From contig MCFH01000101.1 in the NCBI GenBank assembly GCA_002104945.1, forward strand, positions 30,001 through 72,372: a stretch of 42,372 bases of DNA. Direction: 5' to 3'. Positions within the stretch are counted from its first letter, which is position 1, and every line of letters starts with the position of its first letter. The position numbers and the translations under genes are program-made. The notes under the pieces were generated by a model, which saw nothing but the letters and a program-made list of their open reading frames with translations, was not told the DNA's origin and ran no database searches. Positions 10,586 through 21,690 of the stretch are shown here, piece by piece. The DNA is from Piromyces finnis (Eukaryota; Neocallimastigomycota; Neocallimastigomycetes; Neocallimastigales; Neocallimastigaceae).

Positions 10586-11263
10586 CTTAGTATTATAAAT
10601 TGTTGAGGTTCATAAATAAATTGTTGGAATAGTGGAATATCAATAAATAAGGTAGATAAATATAAAATAAAGTAAATTTATTAGTTATGCATAGGATTTA
10701 TACTAGGATGGACTATACATCATTCACTTTACACTACAAAATATATTGTTATTTTACTTTAGTCCAATATATTTTTAAATAATATAATATAATATTTTTA
10801 ATAAATAATAAATTCTAGGATTTAGATGGAACAGTAAATTTAAAATAAAAGTGCGTTTTATAATTAACAAATAAATCTCTTTAAAACTTAAAAAATAAAT
10901 TTATCAATTATGCTTTTAAATTATCTCTTTATTATATTTTTATTATTTTTATTGTTTATTCATTGTCCCCCCCTTTTAAAGGAGAAATTTATCCTCCCTT
11001 TATGCATTTTTCATTTATTACATTTATTACATTTATTATTATTTTAACTATTTACTATTACTAATTACTATTGTTATTATTTGTTAAAATTAAAAGAATA
11101 AATTAAAATTATACTTTAGTATTATAAAATATTACTTATTTGATCCTCTTTTACTTCAGAATGTTTAAACTTAAAAAAAAGTTATTATTAATTATCATTA
11201 ACTATCATTAAATGTATAATACCTTAAATAAAATAATTAAAATTTAAAATTAAAAGAATATTA
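10586..11263 (-). mobile_element. Possible LTR remnant preceded by a polypurine run
   Basis: A run of seven C at about 10968-10974 (TCCCCCCCTTTTAAAGGAG) reads on the minus strand as CTCC-TTTAAAA-GGGGGGGACAATG. This resembles element C's polypurine tract, CTCCTTA-GGGGGG-CATTG, just before its 3' LTR. The ~350 bp to the left contain a TATAAATC-like box (near 10690) and could be the LTR. The rest of the interval is featureless. Weak call. Confidence 0.35.
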
Positions 11264-11520
11264 AACTAAAATGAAATTAAAATGAAACTAAAATAAAATT
11301 AAAATGAAACTAAAATAAAATTAAAATGAAACTAAAATAAAATTAAAATGAAACTAAAATAAAATTAAAATGAAACTAAAATAAAATTAAAATGAAACTA
11401 AAATAAAATTAAAATGAAACTAAAATAAAATTAAAATGAAACTAAAATAAAATTAAAATGAAACTAAAATAAAATTAAAATGAAACTAAAATAAAATTAA
11501 AATGAAACTAAAATAAAAGT
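11264..11520. repeat. 22-bp tandem repeat, about 11 copies
   Basis: The unit is AAACTAAAATAAAATT followed by AAAATG, repeated with no differences I could see. Confidence 0.95.
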
Positions 11521-12055
11521 ATCAATTATTATAAGCACTCATTTTATACAAAAACCAAAAACATAAAAGAATTCTGTATTTTATCCTTAAAATTACTATT
11601 ATTGTTCTATTTCCAGGTTTAAGTTTGTCACTTTTAGTAATAATTACTCAATTATTTAATTATTAGTTTTTAAATATAATTTTAAAAGAATTTTTAAGGG
11701 ACATTTGGATAAACACTAGAATTAATAATTTGATATACACCATTTTATTTGAATTTATTCATTCATTTTTATTTATTATTTTATTATTTTAATATACTAA
11801 TACACTATTTAATTAAGTTGTTTTATTTAATAATTTATTTATATTTATTTCTATTAAGTCATTTTATTCAGAATTTATTATTATTTATTTAATAAAGAGA
11901 ATATTATTTATTTAAAAGGGTTATATTTTTATATAGTTATTATTCATTTATTTTAAAGGGTTATTGTTACTTATTTTTATTAAAAGTCACTATGGGTTAA
12001 GTCGTGTTTATTCGGTTAGTTTTTATTATATTTTTGTGCGAGTAGCGTATCAAGA
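11521..12055. other. AT-rich spacer
   Basis: No gene or repeat family recognised. A slightly less AT-rich patch at 11995-12055 (GTCGTG, CGGTTAG, GTGCGAGTAGCG) directly flanks the end of LTR E. Confidence 0.5.
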
Positions 12056-12290
12056 TGTAATAATTATTACTATATATTTAATAATAATTATTATCTACAA
12101 TATAATGATATAATATGTATTATTAAATTGAGAAGTTTCTTAAAAGAAAATAAAGAAATAAATACTTATCTTAAAGAGTTTATTATAAGTGAGCTATAAT
12201 AAACAACACAAAATTTTAAAGATATTTTAGTTTAAATATTTTTATTAATATAGCTTTTTGAAAAAAGCTATTTACTATAATTGTCTTATA

Positions 12291-12339
12291 ATAATAACTC
12301 TGGATTCTTTAATGGAATCCAAGAGTTCTCTTATTTATA
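12291..12339 (-). promoter_or_regulatory. Predicted LTR promoter of element E
   Basis: TATAAATA reads on the minus strand at 12339-12332. An inverted repeat follows (CTCTTGGATTC with GAATCCAGAG, one bulge), then AGAGTTATTATTATAAG. LTR A has the same order with a different stem (CTCTTGAA/TTCAAGAG), so the stem is preserved while its sequence changed. Confidence 0.55.
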
Positions 12340-12521
12340 ATTTTATTAAAATTTAAAGTTAAATGAATAATTTCTAATCTTAACAAAAAATCTTTTTAGG
12401 AAAAGATTAGAAGAAAAACCTAAAAAGAAATTCGATTGATATCTTAGACATACCAATCATCGTAATATTAAGTAAAACTTAATAAAGGAAAAACCTTAAT
12501 ATCTGATATTTCTAATTTATT

Positions 12522-12794
12522 AAATAAAATAAAATAAAATAAAATAAAATAAAATAAAATAAAATAAAATAAAATAAAATAAAATAAAATAAAATAAAAT
12601 AAAATAAAATAAAATAAAATAAAATAAAATAAAATAAAATAAAATAAAATAAAATAAAATAAAATAAAATAAAATAAAATAAAATAAAATAAAATAAAAT
12701 AAAATAAAATAAAATAAAATAAAATAAAATAAAATAAAATAAAATAAAATAAAATAAAATATAATAAAATAAAATAAAATAAAATAAAATAAAA
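12522..12794. repeat. Pentanucleotide (AAAAT)n microsatellite inside LTR E
   Basis: About 54 copies of AAAAT with one ATAAT-type interruption near 12760. It lies within the U3 part of LTR E. The Phe/Ile/Leu/Tyr reading frame across it is an artefact. Confidence 0.95.
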
Positions 12795-13148
12795 TGTTAC
12801 ATAATTTATAATTTGTGAAATTTTTGTATAATAATTTTACTAATAAATAAATAAATGGAAATGGATTATTAATCTCTAAATAAATACTATTAATTAAACT
12901 AAATATACGTAAAACCAATGTATTAAATAAATTTACTATATTATTTAAATGAATGAATAAATATATTTTAAATAAATATTTATAATGTAATTAAATGAAT
13001 AAGTAGTTAATGCATTAAGTAAACTTACTATATTATATTAATGAATAAATAAATATATATTAAATAAATTCAATAAATTTTTATATAATGTTTAATTACA
13101 TAATATAACTAAGAATGAATATTAAGTAATTTAATATTAATTCTTACA

Positions 13149-13530
13149 TTGCTCCTCTTCAAATGATTCTTTAAGTTCAGGATTCCTTTTTACACATGGT
13201 TCTAATTGTGAGATATGAAATATAGGTTGAAGGTGTAAGTTTTCTGGCAACTCCAGGTGGTTATTCATTCTTTCCCTCTTCTCAATGATTTTAAATAGCC
13301 CTAAATATTGTGAAGATAATTTTTTAGAAGGTTCATTGGAAAAATAGTATCTCTTTAGTTAAACCATGTCATTCACTTTAAAGTCAGAACCAGTAGATTT
13401 TTTTGGATTACCGAATTTCTTGAAATCTTCTTTAGCTTTGACTAAGTGGGCTTTTAAACCATCAAAATGAGAATCCCAGTCACTAGAAAGTTTTGAAATA
13501 TTATCCTTAAGGAGAATTGGAGGTGAGTCT
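13149..13530 (-). pseudogene. 3' end of pol (integrase C-terminus) of element E, family A
   Basis: The minus-strand reading gives LSSDWDSHFDGLKAHL, KAKEDFKKFG, DFKVNDMV-stop-LKRYYFSNEPSKK, QYLGLFKIIEK and HISQLEPCVKRNPELKESF. It closely matches the C-terminal end of element A (KAKEDFKKFGDSKKS, LKRYYFSNEPSKKLSSQYLG). An in-frame stop at 13359-13361 and a frameshift after IIEK make it a pseudogene. The reading ends just inside the LTR, as in A, and has no chromodomain. The rest of the element is missing upstream, close to tRNA-Gly. Confidence 0.88.
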
Positions 13531-13612
13531 ATTATGCAAAATTAATTATGATTTACAAAAAAAAAAAAAAAAAACTATCCAATAGGAATTTGAATTTTTT
13601 AAAAAATATTTA

Positions 13613-13683
13613 TGCGTTAACCGGGAATCGAACCCGGGCCATTTGCTTGGAAGGCAAATATTCTACCTCTATACTATTAACGC
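13613..13683 (-). tRNA. tRNA-Gly (anticodon TCC)
   Basis: The acceptor GCGTTAA pairs with TTAACGC, the anticodon stem TTTGC with GCAAA, and the loop is CTTCCAA with anticodon TCC. The T arm is CCGGG-TTCGATT-CCCGG. Downstream on the minus strand a T6 run (within ATATTTTTT) should stop pol III. Element E lies on its 3' side, and LTR-like repeat I1 starts 14 bp from its 5' end. Confidence 0.96.
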
Positions 13684-13697
13684 CTCATATGTTAATA

Positions 13698-14503
13698 TGA
13701 TAAATAATGAAATTAATAAATATAAAATTATTATTAAACCTTAAGTTAACCCTAAAAGTAACTTAAAATAAGTTATAGTTTAATTAAGTACTTTACCAAA
13801 ATTCTTAAATAAAATTAATCCTAAACACTGCATATATTTTGATTATTGAAAGAAATTAATAAACTTTAATTAATCGAGATCAAAATATATAACTTTTGTT
13901 AAATTAATTGTTAAATTAAATGTTTAATAACTTCGTTAGTAAATTACACTTTAAAAGTAAACAAATATAATAATTCATGTTATAAAATAATATAATTAAA
14001 CACCTTTATTAAAACATTAAAAATAATTATTACTTTAATTAATTGTAAAATTAACAACTTTTTATATTCTTTAACTTTTAATTATTTCTTTTATTGTTAT
14101 TTCTAATTACTTTTATTACTTTTATTGTAAATAGTTATTAATTTTATTGTTTTAATGTAAATAGTTTAAATTTAAAAGAAAATATAAATACATGTAAATA
14201 TCCTTATTTTAATCATTATTATTATTATTAATAAAGAAATATTATATAGTTTAGTTAATATTTTTTTAATTTTAATAATCACTTTTATACTTAAATAAAT
14301 AAAATTTTAAATATTTAAATATTAGAAAAACGAGTGTTTCTAATAAAACAATTTAGTGTCTTAATAAAACAATTTTATTAATTTTTATAAAAACAATTTT
14401 AAATTCTAATCCATATAACTTATATAGTTATACTCAAAGATATAATATAATAATCACTTTTTGAAGTAAAATTCAAAATTAAGATTATTATCAAATTATA
14501 TCA
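13698..14503. mobile_element. I1, LTR-like 806-bp repeat beside tRNA-Gly
   Basis: It starts TGATAAATAATG and ends AAATTATATCA, so the ends form a TGATA/TATCA inverted pair. It is a direct repeat of I2 (15430-18096 minus its insertions), ~90% alike by eye, sharing ACACTGCATATATTTTGATT and GAAAAACGAGTGTTTC. No coding sequence. No clean target duplication. Confidence 0.65.
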
Positions 14504-15305
<802 letters not shown>

Positions 15306-15429
15306 TAGTTAGTAAACATATCCCATAATTATTAATAACTGGAATATATTATTTCAGCATACTTCCTTATTATCACAACCTTAGAATAAATAATAATATT
15401 ATGATATTTTATTTCATATCGTATCAATA

Positions 15430-16193
15430 TGATAAATAATGAATTTAATAAATATAAAATTATTATTATACCTGATTTTTAAGTTAACCTTAAAAGTAAC
15501 TTAAAATAAGTTATAGTTTAATTAATTACTTTTACCAGAATTTTAAAATAAAATTAATCCTTAACACTGCATATATTTTGATTATTGAAAGAAAAAATAA
15601 TAAATTTTAATTAATCGAGATCAAAATATATAACTTTTGTTAAATTAATTGATAAATTAAATACTTAATAACTTCTTTAATAAATTACACTTTAAAAGTA
15701 AACAAATATAATAATTCATATTATAAAATAATATAATTAAACACCTTTATTAAAACATTAAAAATAATTATTACTTTAATTAATTGTAAAATAAACAACT
15801 TTTTATATTCTTTAACTTTTAATTATTTCTTTTATTGTTATTGGTAATTGCTTTTATTGTAAATAGTTATTAATTTTATTATTTATTTTAATGTAAATAG
15901 TTTAAATTTAAAATAAAATATAAATACATGTAAATATTCTTATTTTAATCATTATTAGTATTAATAATAAAGAAAATATTATATAGTTTAGTTAGTATTT
16001 CTATAATTTTAATAATCATTTTAATAACTTAATAAATAAAATTTTAAATATTTAAATATTAGAAAAACGAGTGTTTCTAATAAAACAATTTAGTGCTGTA
16101 ACAAAACAATTTTATTAATTTTTATAAAACATTATTTTATAAATATAACTTATACAGTTATATCTAAAGATATAATATAATAATCACTTTTTG
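15430..16193. mobile_element. I2 left part, second copy of LTR-like family I
   Basis: Direct repeat of I1. It stops at ...AATCACTTTTTG, where I1 continues with AAGTAAAATTC; that continuation is found at 18058-18096 after two LTR insertions. Without them I2 would be ~804 bp, matching I1. Its far end (18096) is 22 bp upstream of tRNA-Arg. Confidence 0.7.
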
Positions 16194-17045
16194 TGTTAAA
16201 TCACGCAGATTCGGGTTAGGTTTGGATTAATTAACTAGGTCGGGAATGGTTATAAACTAATAATAATAGAAATTAATTTTCTTAATTATCCGGTTATTGG
16301 ATTAAATTATATGCAATGGCTTTATTAACTAAAATAACACTTTAATTTCAAATTTCATTAAATTAAAATTAAGTTTAAATCAACTTTTATTTATAAAATT
16401 AGTTACAAGGGAAATCTAATGTAATTTATTAATCTTTACTATTATTAATTTATCTAATTAAAATTAATAATCTTACTACTGATCAACATTTAACTAAACT
16501 ACTCTATTTATACTAATTTCACAAAGTTACAATTTTTACATAATTAATCATTAATCCACATGGCTATTTTATTAATATTAATTAATTAATTTTTGTAACT
16601 ATGATTTTTATAAACTGTTACGAGTAATAATAATTATTAATATAATATATTATTATTTTAAGTCATGAGTTTAAATAACTTCTCACAACTTTTATCATCT
16701 GATTACTAATTTAGTAATTAATAATTAAATTTATTATTAATAGTAATACTTAAACCAATATCTAAAAGTTTAGAAAAATTTTTATTAATTTTAAGTGTGA
16801 AATTTTTAATATTTAATTTATACTGAATTCCCTTTAATTGGTCATAAGTATCTCAACTTTTTGGAATATTGATGATTTAAATGTACCAAAAGATAGCTTA
16901 GGCCTTTAGCTTTCTAATGTTCATAATATCATCAAAGTAATTTGATTTTTCCAGTAATTTTCTTGGGTTTCGTAATTCAAACTTCATTCAAGGGTTAAGT
17001 GTTTCACATCTATGGGATTATCTAAACCCACTTAGATTCATGACA
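16194..17045 (-). mobile_element. Solo LTR G1 (852 bp) with target duplication TTTTG
   Basis: Plus strand TGTTAAATCACG ... ATTCATGACA, flanked by TTTTG at 16189-16193 and 17046-17050. On the minus strand the start TGTCATGAATCTAAGTGG resembles R2, and a minus-strand TATAAATAG lies near 16510, so minus is the likely transcription sense. It carries the AGCTTTCTAATG block near 16908. Confidence 0.82.
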
Positions 17046-17051
17046 TTTTGA

Positions 17052-18052
17052 TGTTAAGTTTTTGGATTTGGTTATGCGGCCAGGTCAGAATGTTATCAAT
17101 TATATAGTAAATATGTTTTTAAGAAATTAAATTTAAATATAAAATAACCCTTTAAACTTCCAAATGAAAAATTAATATTTATTCTTTAGAATAACTTTTT
17201 TTATAAAATTTTATTTATTTATTAATAATAATATAAATGATAATATATTTAATAACTATATAATTAAGATTATAACTATAATCTTTACAAAGAATTAAAA
17301 TCAAATTCAATTCATTCTATTTTATATTCTTTGTTCAGATTATTAAATTGATAAAAATAAAGTATTACATGTAATATGTTAATAATATAATAAGATTGTT
17401 TGTTTGTTTGTTTGTTTGTTTGTTTTGTCATGACATAAAATAAAATAAACATATGATTAATCATTTAAACACTTGATCTATTAACCTATTTTATAATAAT
17501 TAAAATTATTTAATTTATAAATGTTAACTGTTACACCTAAATGGTTTAGTTCTATTTTTAGTAACAGTCACTATCATTAATTAAATTAATATAATTAGAA
17601 TTTCTATTGATATCTTTTTAATTTTCGTCAAGTCATAAGAAATGTCTATGATCCATACTTGATATCATATTAATTTTAATTTACTTATTAAAATCTTCAA
17701 ATGATCATATCTTCCTTAAATGACCAGTTAGAAGGACCGCGATTATACCAAAATATAGCTTTTCCCTTAAGCTTTCTAATAAACCTGGTTTCACAACCGT
17801 AGCACTTACAGCCGTAGCGATAGTTTTTGGCGAGTTATGCGTAGTTTCGTATTTGTTTATTTTTGGCTAAGGGTTATAGTGTATTGATATTAAATTTTTT
17901 GAAATCATAACCCTTTCACTGAACCAAAATTTAAAAGGTGACTTTTAAAGGTGTTTTAAAATAATTATTGGGATCATTTAATTCTAATTATTATGTTTAA
18001 TTAATTATAGATATTATCTGAATTTGTTTTAAATCCAGTTAATATCTTCACA
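17052..18052 (-). mobile_element. Solo LTR G2 (1001 bp) with target duplication TTTGA
   Basis: Plus strand TGTTAAGTTTTTGG ... AATATCTTCACA, flanked by TTTGA at 17047-17051 and 18053-18057. The left duplication overlaps G1's right duplication, so the two sit side by side in I2. It shares TTTGGTTATGCGGCCA and the CAAAGAAT...ATTCTTTG inverted repeat with G3. It contains a (TTTG)6-7 run at ~17399-17424 and the block CTTAAGCTTTCTAATAAACC near 17770. Confidence 0.82.
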
Positions 18053-18057
18053 TTTGA

Positions 18058-18096
18058 AGTAAAATTCAAAATTAAGATTATTATAAAATTATATCA
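18058..18096. mobile_element. I2 right part
   Basis: AAGTAAAATTCAAAATTAAG ... AATTATATCA continues the I2 copy beyond the G1/G2 insertions and matches the end of I1 (14464-14503). Confidence 0.65.
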
Positions 18097-18118
18097 ACGC
18101 CTTTTTAAATTAATAAAA

Positions 18119-18192
18119 GCTCGCGTAGCCTAATTGGATAGGGCGTCAGACTTCTAATCTGAAGATTGCGGGTTCGAGTCCCGCCGTGAGTG
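18119..18192 (+). tRNA. tRNA-Arg (anticodon TCT), copy 2
   Basis: Same sequence as copy 1 at 5350. This copy stands alone, without a tRNA-Glu ahead of it, and has different downstream flank. A long T run (~18201-18210) provides the pol III terminator. Confidence 0.97.
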
Positions 18193-18274
18193 AATAATGA
18201 ATTTTTTTTTACAAAAATTGCTGAATATTTTTATATTATTTTATATTGATTAAAATAAATGTCATTTATTTTTA

Positions 18275-18306
<32 letters not shown>

Positions 18307-18718
18307 TAATATGTTTTAAACTATAACAAAAAAGAAAAGAACAGAAAAAAAAAGTTTAAAAATTAAAAATTATTGGAGTTAAAAGTTAATGTTAATCATT
18401 AAGTGGACTCTTAAAATTAAATAGATATTTGATGAACTTAAAATAAGATTAAAATTACTTTTATCATAAGCTTGCCAGATAAAATATAACGCAAGTCACA
18501 AAAATATACTATTTCAATATATACTAATATATTAATTGAAAAGTGAAAATATTTATTATTTATTTAAAAAGTATTGTTTAAAGCTTATTCTTATTAAGTT
18601 ATAGAATAAATAATTGATAATTCTAATTATAGATTCTCATAAATGGTTAATAATTGTTATTAATTGCTTCGATCTGTTTCGATCAAATCAAACAATCTTT
18701 TGATTCTTTGATTAAAGT
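18193..18718. other. AT-rich spacer with a T/A homopolymer palindrome
   Basis: A run of about 15 T followed by about 15 A lies at 18273-18305. No gene recognised. Confidence 0.6.
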
Positions 18719-18749
18719 AATAATATTATTATTAATAATAATAATGATG

Positions 18750-18819
<70 letters not shown>

Positions 18820-18838
18820 TAATAATAATAATAATAAC

Positions 18839-18894
<56 letters not shown>

Positions 18895-18898
18895 TAAC

Positions 18899-18969
<71 letters not shown>

Positions 18970-18979
18970 TAACAATAAC

Positions 18980-19024
<45 letters not shown>
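18719..19024. repeat. AAT microsatellite with AAC interruptions
   Basis: About 300 bp of (AAT)n with regularly scattered AAC and an early ATG variant. Reading frames through it are artefacts. Confidence 0.95.
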
Positions 19025-19025
<1 letters not shown>

Positions 19026-19260
19026 GAAAATTTTTAAATGAAATTATTTTTCGTAAGTTAGATGACTTGAATAATGATTTAAATATATATATTATCTTTT
19101 ATTATATTATATATACTATTATTAATCAATTTAATATTTAATATAGTATATTGATATAATACTAATTAAATCCTTAATATAACTATACCTTGCTAAGTAA
19201 TAGTGGAAATTGGGAAAATTAGCAGAAATTTTGTGATAATATAGATTTAAGTTAAGGCTT

Positions 19261-19292
<32 letters not shown>
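19025..19292. other. AT-rich spacer ending in a poly-A run
   Basis: No gene seen. A run of ~30 A lies at 19263-19292. Confidence 0.6.
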
Positions 19293-19294
<2 letters not shown>

Positions 19295-19669
19295 TTAAGC
19301 ATTGATATTTCATGAATCAGCAGAAATATCAAATCCATTTTAACATATGTTGTTGTTCACGAGTGTGACCCTATCTAATAATCATAATTTTATGCAAAAA
19401 TATTTTCATCCAAAAATTCACATTTGTTGTTGAGCTATGATTGTTTCTCTTTTGCTATTTATAATCTTAAAGGTTAAAAGTGTTTGCATTAATTTTTTAT
19501 AAAAGGTAAAGGTCATGCTAATGCTGCTTTAATCTTTAACAAGTTTAATATTTCTTAACATTGTTATATAATTTTAAAATTTGATAATAATTAATTTTTC
19601 TATATTTTAAAAGTAATTTTGCAATTTCAAGATCACTTGAAATTGCAGATTTCACTAGTATCCGTGACA
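19293..19669 (-). mobile_element. R3b, LTR-like fragment
   Basis: Ends ACTAGTATCCGTGACA like R3a and shares TTGTTGAGCTATGATTG and the downstream TAATTTTGCAATTTCAA region. It is followed after 3 bp by G3. Confidence 0.5.
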
Positions 19670-19672
19670 CAT

Positions 19673-20140
19673 TGTTAAATCTTAGAGTTTGGTTATGCGG
19701 CCAAGTCAGAATGTTATTAATTACATAGTAAAAATGTTTTGTAAGAAATTAAATTTAATTATAATATAACCCTTAAAACTTCCAAATAAGAAAAGTCAAT
19801 ATTTGGTTTTAAAATAACTTTATTATAAAATTTTATTTATTTAATAATAATAATATAAAATGATAATATATTTAGTAACTATATAATTAATATTATAACT
19901 ATAATCTTTACAAAGAATTAAAATCGAATTCAATTCATTCTATTTTTCCTCTGTTAAGATAGAGATAAGGTATTACATGTAATATATTAATAATAGAATA
20001 CTTACACTGAATCAAAATTTAAAAGGTGACTTTTAAAGGTGTCTTAAAGTAATTATTGAAATTATTTAATTATAATTATTATGTTTAATTAATTATAGAT
20101 ATTATCTGAATTTATTTTAAATCCAGTTAATATCTTCACA
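19673..20140 (-). mobile_element. G3, shortened relative of LTR G2
   Basis: Starts TGTTAAATCTTAGAG, shares TTTGGTTATGCGGCCA, TTACAAAGAATTAAAATC and TATTACATGTAATAT with G2, and ends AATATCTTCACA. It lacks ~530 bp present inside G2 (about 17400-17920). Target duplication not clear. Confidence 0.65.
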
Positions 20141-20143
20141 CAT

Positions 20144-20792
20144 TGTCAAGAATCTAAGTGGATTTAAGTTTATAATTAAGTCTACTAGGTTAGGATAGGC
20201 TTAATTATATAGTAAAGTAAGTGTTAAGATAAGGAATAATAAATATAGTTTTTAAAGAATTATTTTATTCAGCTTTTATTAATATATAAATATTAATTAT
20301 TAATTTTTAAATATTGAATTTACTATATAAAAAAAGAGTATTAATAATCTCACAAAGAACTTCTTAAAATCGTTCTTTGTTCAACTTATTTATACTTTCA
20401 TTTTTAATATAATATTGATATTAATAAAGTATAATAATAATAATATTTTTAAGTTATACATGTATAATAATATAAATATAAATATTAATAAAATATAATA
20501 ATATAATAATATAAAAATATAATTTTCTTTAAATATTGATATTAATAAGTTGTTAAAAATAATATTAATAATTGTTTAAATGAATCATATTTTACTAATT
20601 GGTTTGTTTAATATTAATTAATTGTTACACTATTTATCTCCGGATAATAAATAGCTTCCCAATTAATATTTATATTAAATCAACTATTATTAGTAAAATA
20701 TTATTAAATTAATATTTTAATTAATTTAATTAATAATTTCAAAATTATGAAATTTCATGAAATGTCGAATTTCATGAATTGAGATTTTGACA
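20144..20792 (-). mobile_element. Solo LTR F (649 bp) with target duplication CACAT
   Basis: Plus strand TGTCAAGAATCTAAGTGG ... GAGATTTTGACA, flanked by CACAT at 20139-20143 and 20793-20797. The left copy overlaps the last two bases of G3. The TATA box and hairpin place transcription on the minus strand. The LTR ends 63 bp (after the target duplication) before tRNA-Met. Confidence 0.83.
20341..20394 (-). promoter_or_regulatory. Predicted LTR promoter of F: TATA box, hairpin, GAG start
   Basis: The minus strand reads TATAAATA (20394-20387), an 8-bp inverted repeat CAAAGAAC/GTTCTTTG (20379-20372 with 20360-20353), then GAGATTATTAA from 20351, about 43 nt after the TATA box. Confidence 0.55.
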
Positions 20793-20860
20793 CACATATA
20801 AAAAATTTATATAGTTTTTATAATTTAGTTAATAAAATTTTCACGAAAAAAAAGTGTAAA

Positions 20861-20933
20861 GCGAAGTTGGCGCAGTCGGCAGCGCGTAAGTCTCATAATC
20901 TTAAGGTCGTGAGTTCGAACCTCACACTTCGCA
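20861..20933 (+). tRNA. tRNA-Met, elongator (anticodon CAT)
   Basis: The acceptor GCGAAGT pairs with ACTTCGC. The anticodon loop is CTCATAA, with the T-T mismatch at the top of the stem typical of eukaryotic elongator Met tRNAs. The T arm has T at the start of TTCGAAC, so it is not the initiator. A T6 terminator follows at 20935-20940. Confidence 0.95.
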
Positions 20934-20940
20934 GTTTTTT

Positions 20941-21290
20941 ATTAATTGAAGCAATATAATATTTTTATACTCTGATGTTTTAACCTTTTCAAAAATTTTT
21001 ACCCATAAAAATTGACATTTATAAATTTTTAATTATTTTAAATAAATTATTTGAATTTTTAAATTATTAGTATTAATTTTAAAAGTTAAATTAGATAAGT
21101 GCTATTTGAAATTAATTTTGAATCAAATTAATGTCTTTACATTTTAATATTGTAGAGCTTATTTCTTTTTATCTATAATACAATAAGCCTTTAATATTGA
21201 TACGTTATTTTTATATAAAGTAACTTAAAATAATATGACAAGCTAGTTAAACGCTATAAATAATATATTAATAATTTATTTTAATAAAAA
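20941..21290. other. AT-rich spacer
   Basis: No gene or repeat family seen. Confidence 0.55.
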
Positions 21291-21690
21291 GAATAAAAAT
21301 AATACTTGTTATGAAAATAGAGTAAATAATAAAAACAATGAAAAAAAAAATAAAAATAATACTTGTTATGAAAATAGAGTAAATAATAAAAACAATGAAA
21401 AAAAAATAAAAATAATATTTGTTATGAAAATAGAGTAAATAATAAAAACAATGAAAAAAAAATAAAAATAATACTTGTTATGAAAATAGAGTAAATAATA
21501 AAAACAATGAAAAAAAAATAAAAATAATACTTGTTATGAAAATAGAGTAAATAATAAAAACAATGAAAAAAAATAAAAATAATACTTGTTATGAAAATAG
21601 AGTAAATAATAAAAACAATGAAAAAAAAATAAAAATAATACTTGTTATGAAAATAGAGTAAATAATAAAAACAATGAAAAAAAAATAAAA
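21291..21690. repeat. ~56-bp tandem repeat, about 7 copies
   Basis: The unit is built from AATAATACTTGTTATGAAAA, TAGAGTAAATAATAAAAAC and AATG plus an A run. Copies differ mainly in A-run length, with one T-for-C change near 21417. Confidence 0.95.

Larger units (their letters stand above)
12056..13148 (-). mobile_element. 3' LTR of element E (family A, 1093 bp)
   Basis: On the minus strand it starts TGTAAGAATTAATATT right after the pol fragment and ends ...TAATAATTATTACA. It matches LTR A at the start, at the block GGTTTTTCTTCTARTCTTTTCC, at the TATA box and hairpin region, and at the 3' end (TTGTAGATARTAAT). Its upstream part is swollen by ~273 bp of pentanucleotide repeat. Confidence 0.82.

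Noticed and set aside
12520-12918. Phe/Ile/Leu-Tyr repeat frame
   Set aside because: Artefact of the AAAAT array in LTR E.
13698-14503. I1 as a segmental duplication including tRNA-Gly
   Set aside because: The second copy (I2) lacks the tRNA and both copies begin at the same TGATAAAT end, so a repeat element fits better.
18090-18105. CAACGCC before tRNA-Arg as a remnant of a tRNA-Gly end
   Set aside because: Only ~7 bases match the tRNA-Gly acceptor end; too short to support.
18654-19037. Poly-Ile frame and its antisense poly-Leu frame
   Set aside because: Artefacts of the AAT/AAC microsatellite.
19673-20143. A 5-bp target duplication for G3
   Set aside because: Left CACAT overlaps the R3b end and the original right flank reads CATAT once F is set aside, so they do not match cleanly.
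21291-21690. Possible CRISPR array or coding repeat
   Set aside because: Continuous 56-bp tandem units without spacers and without an open frame across the copies.
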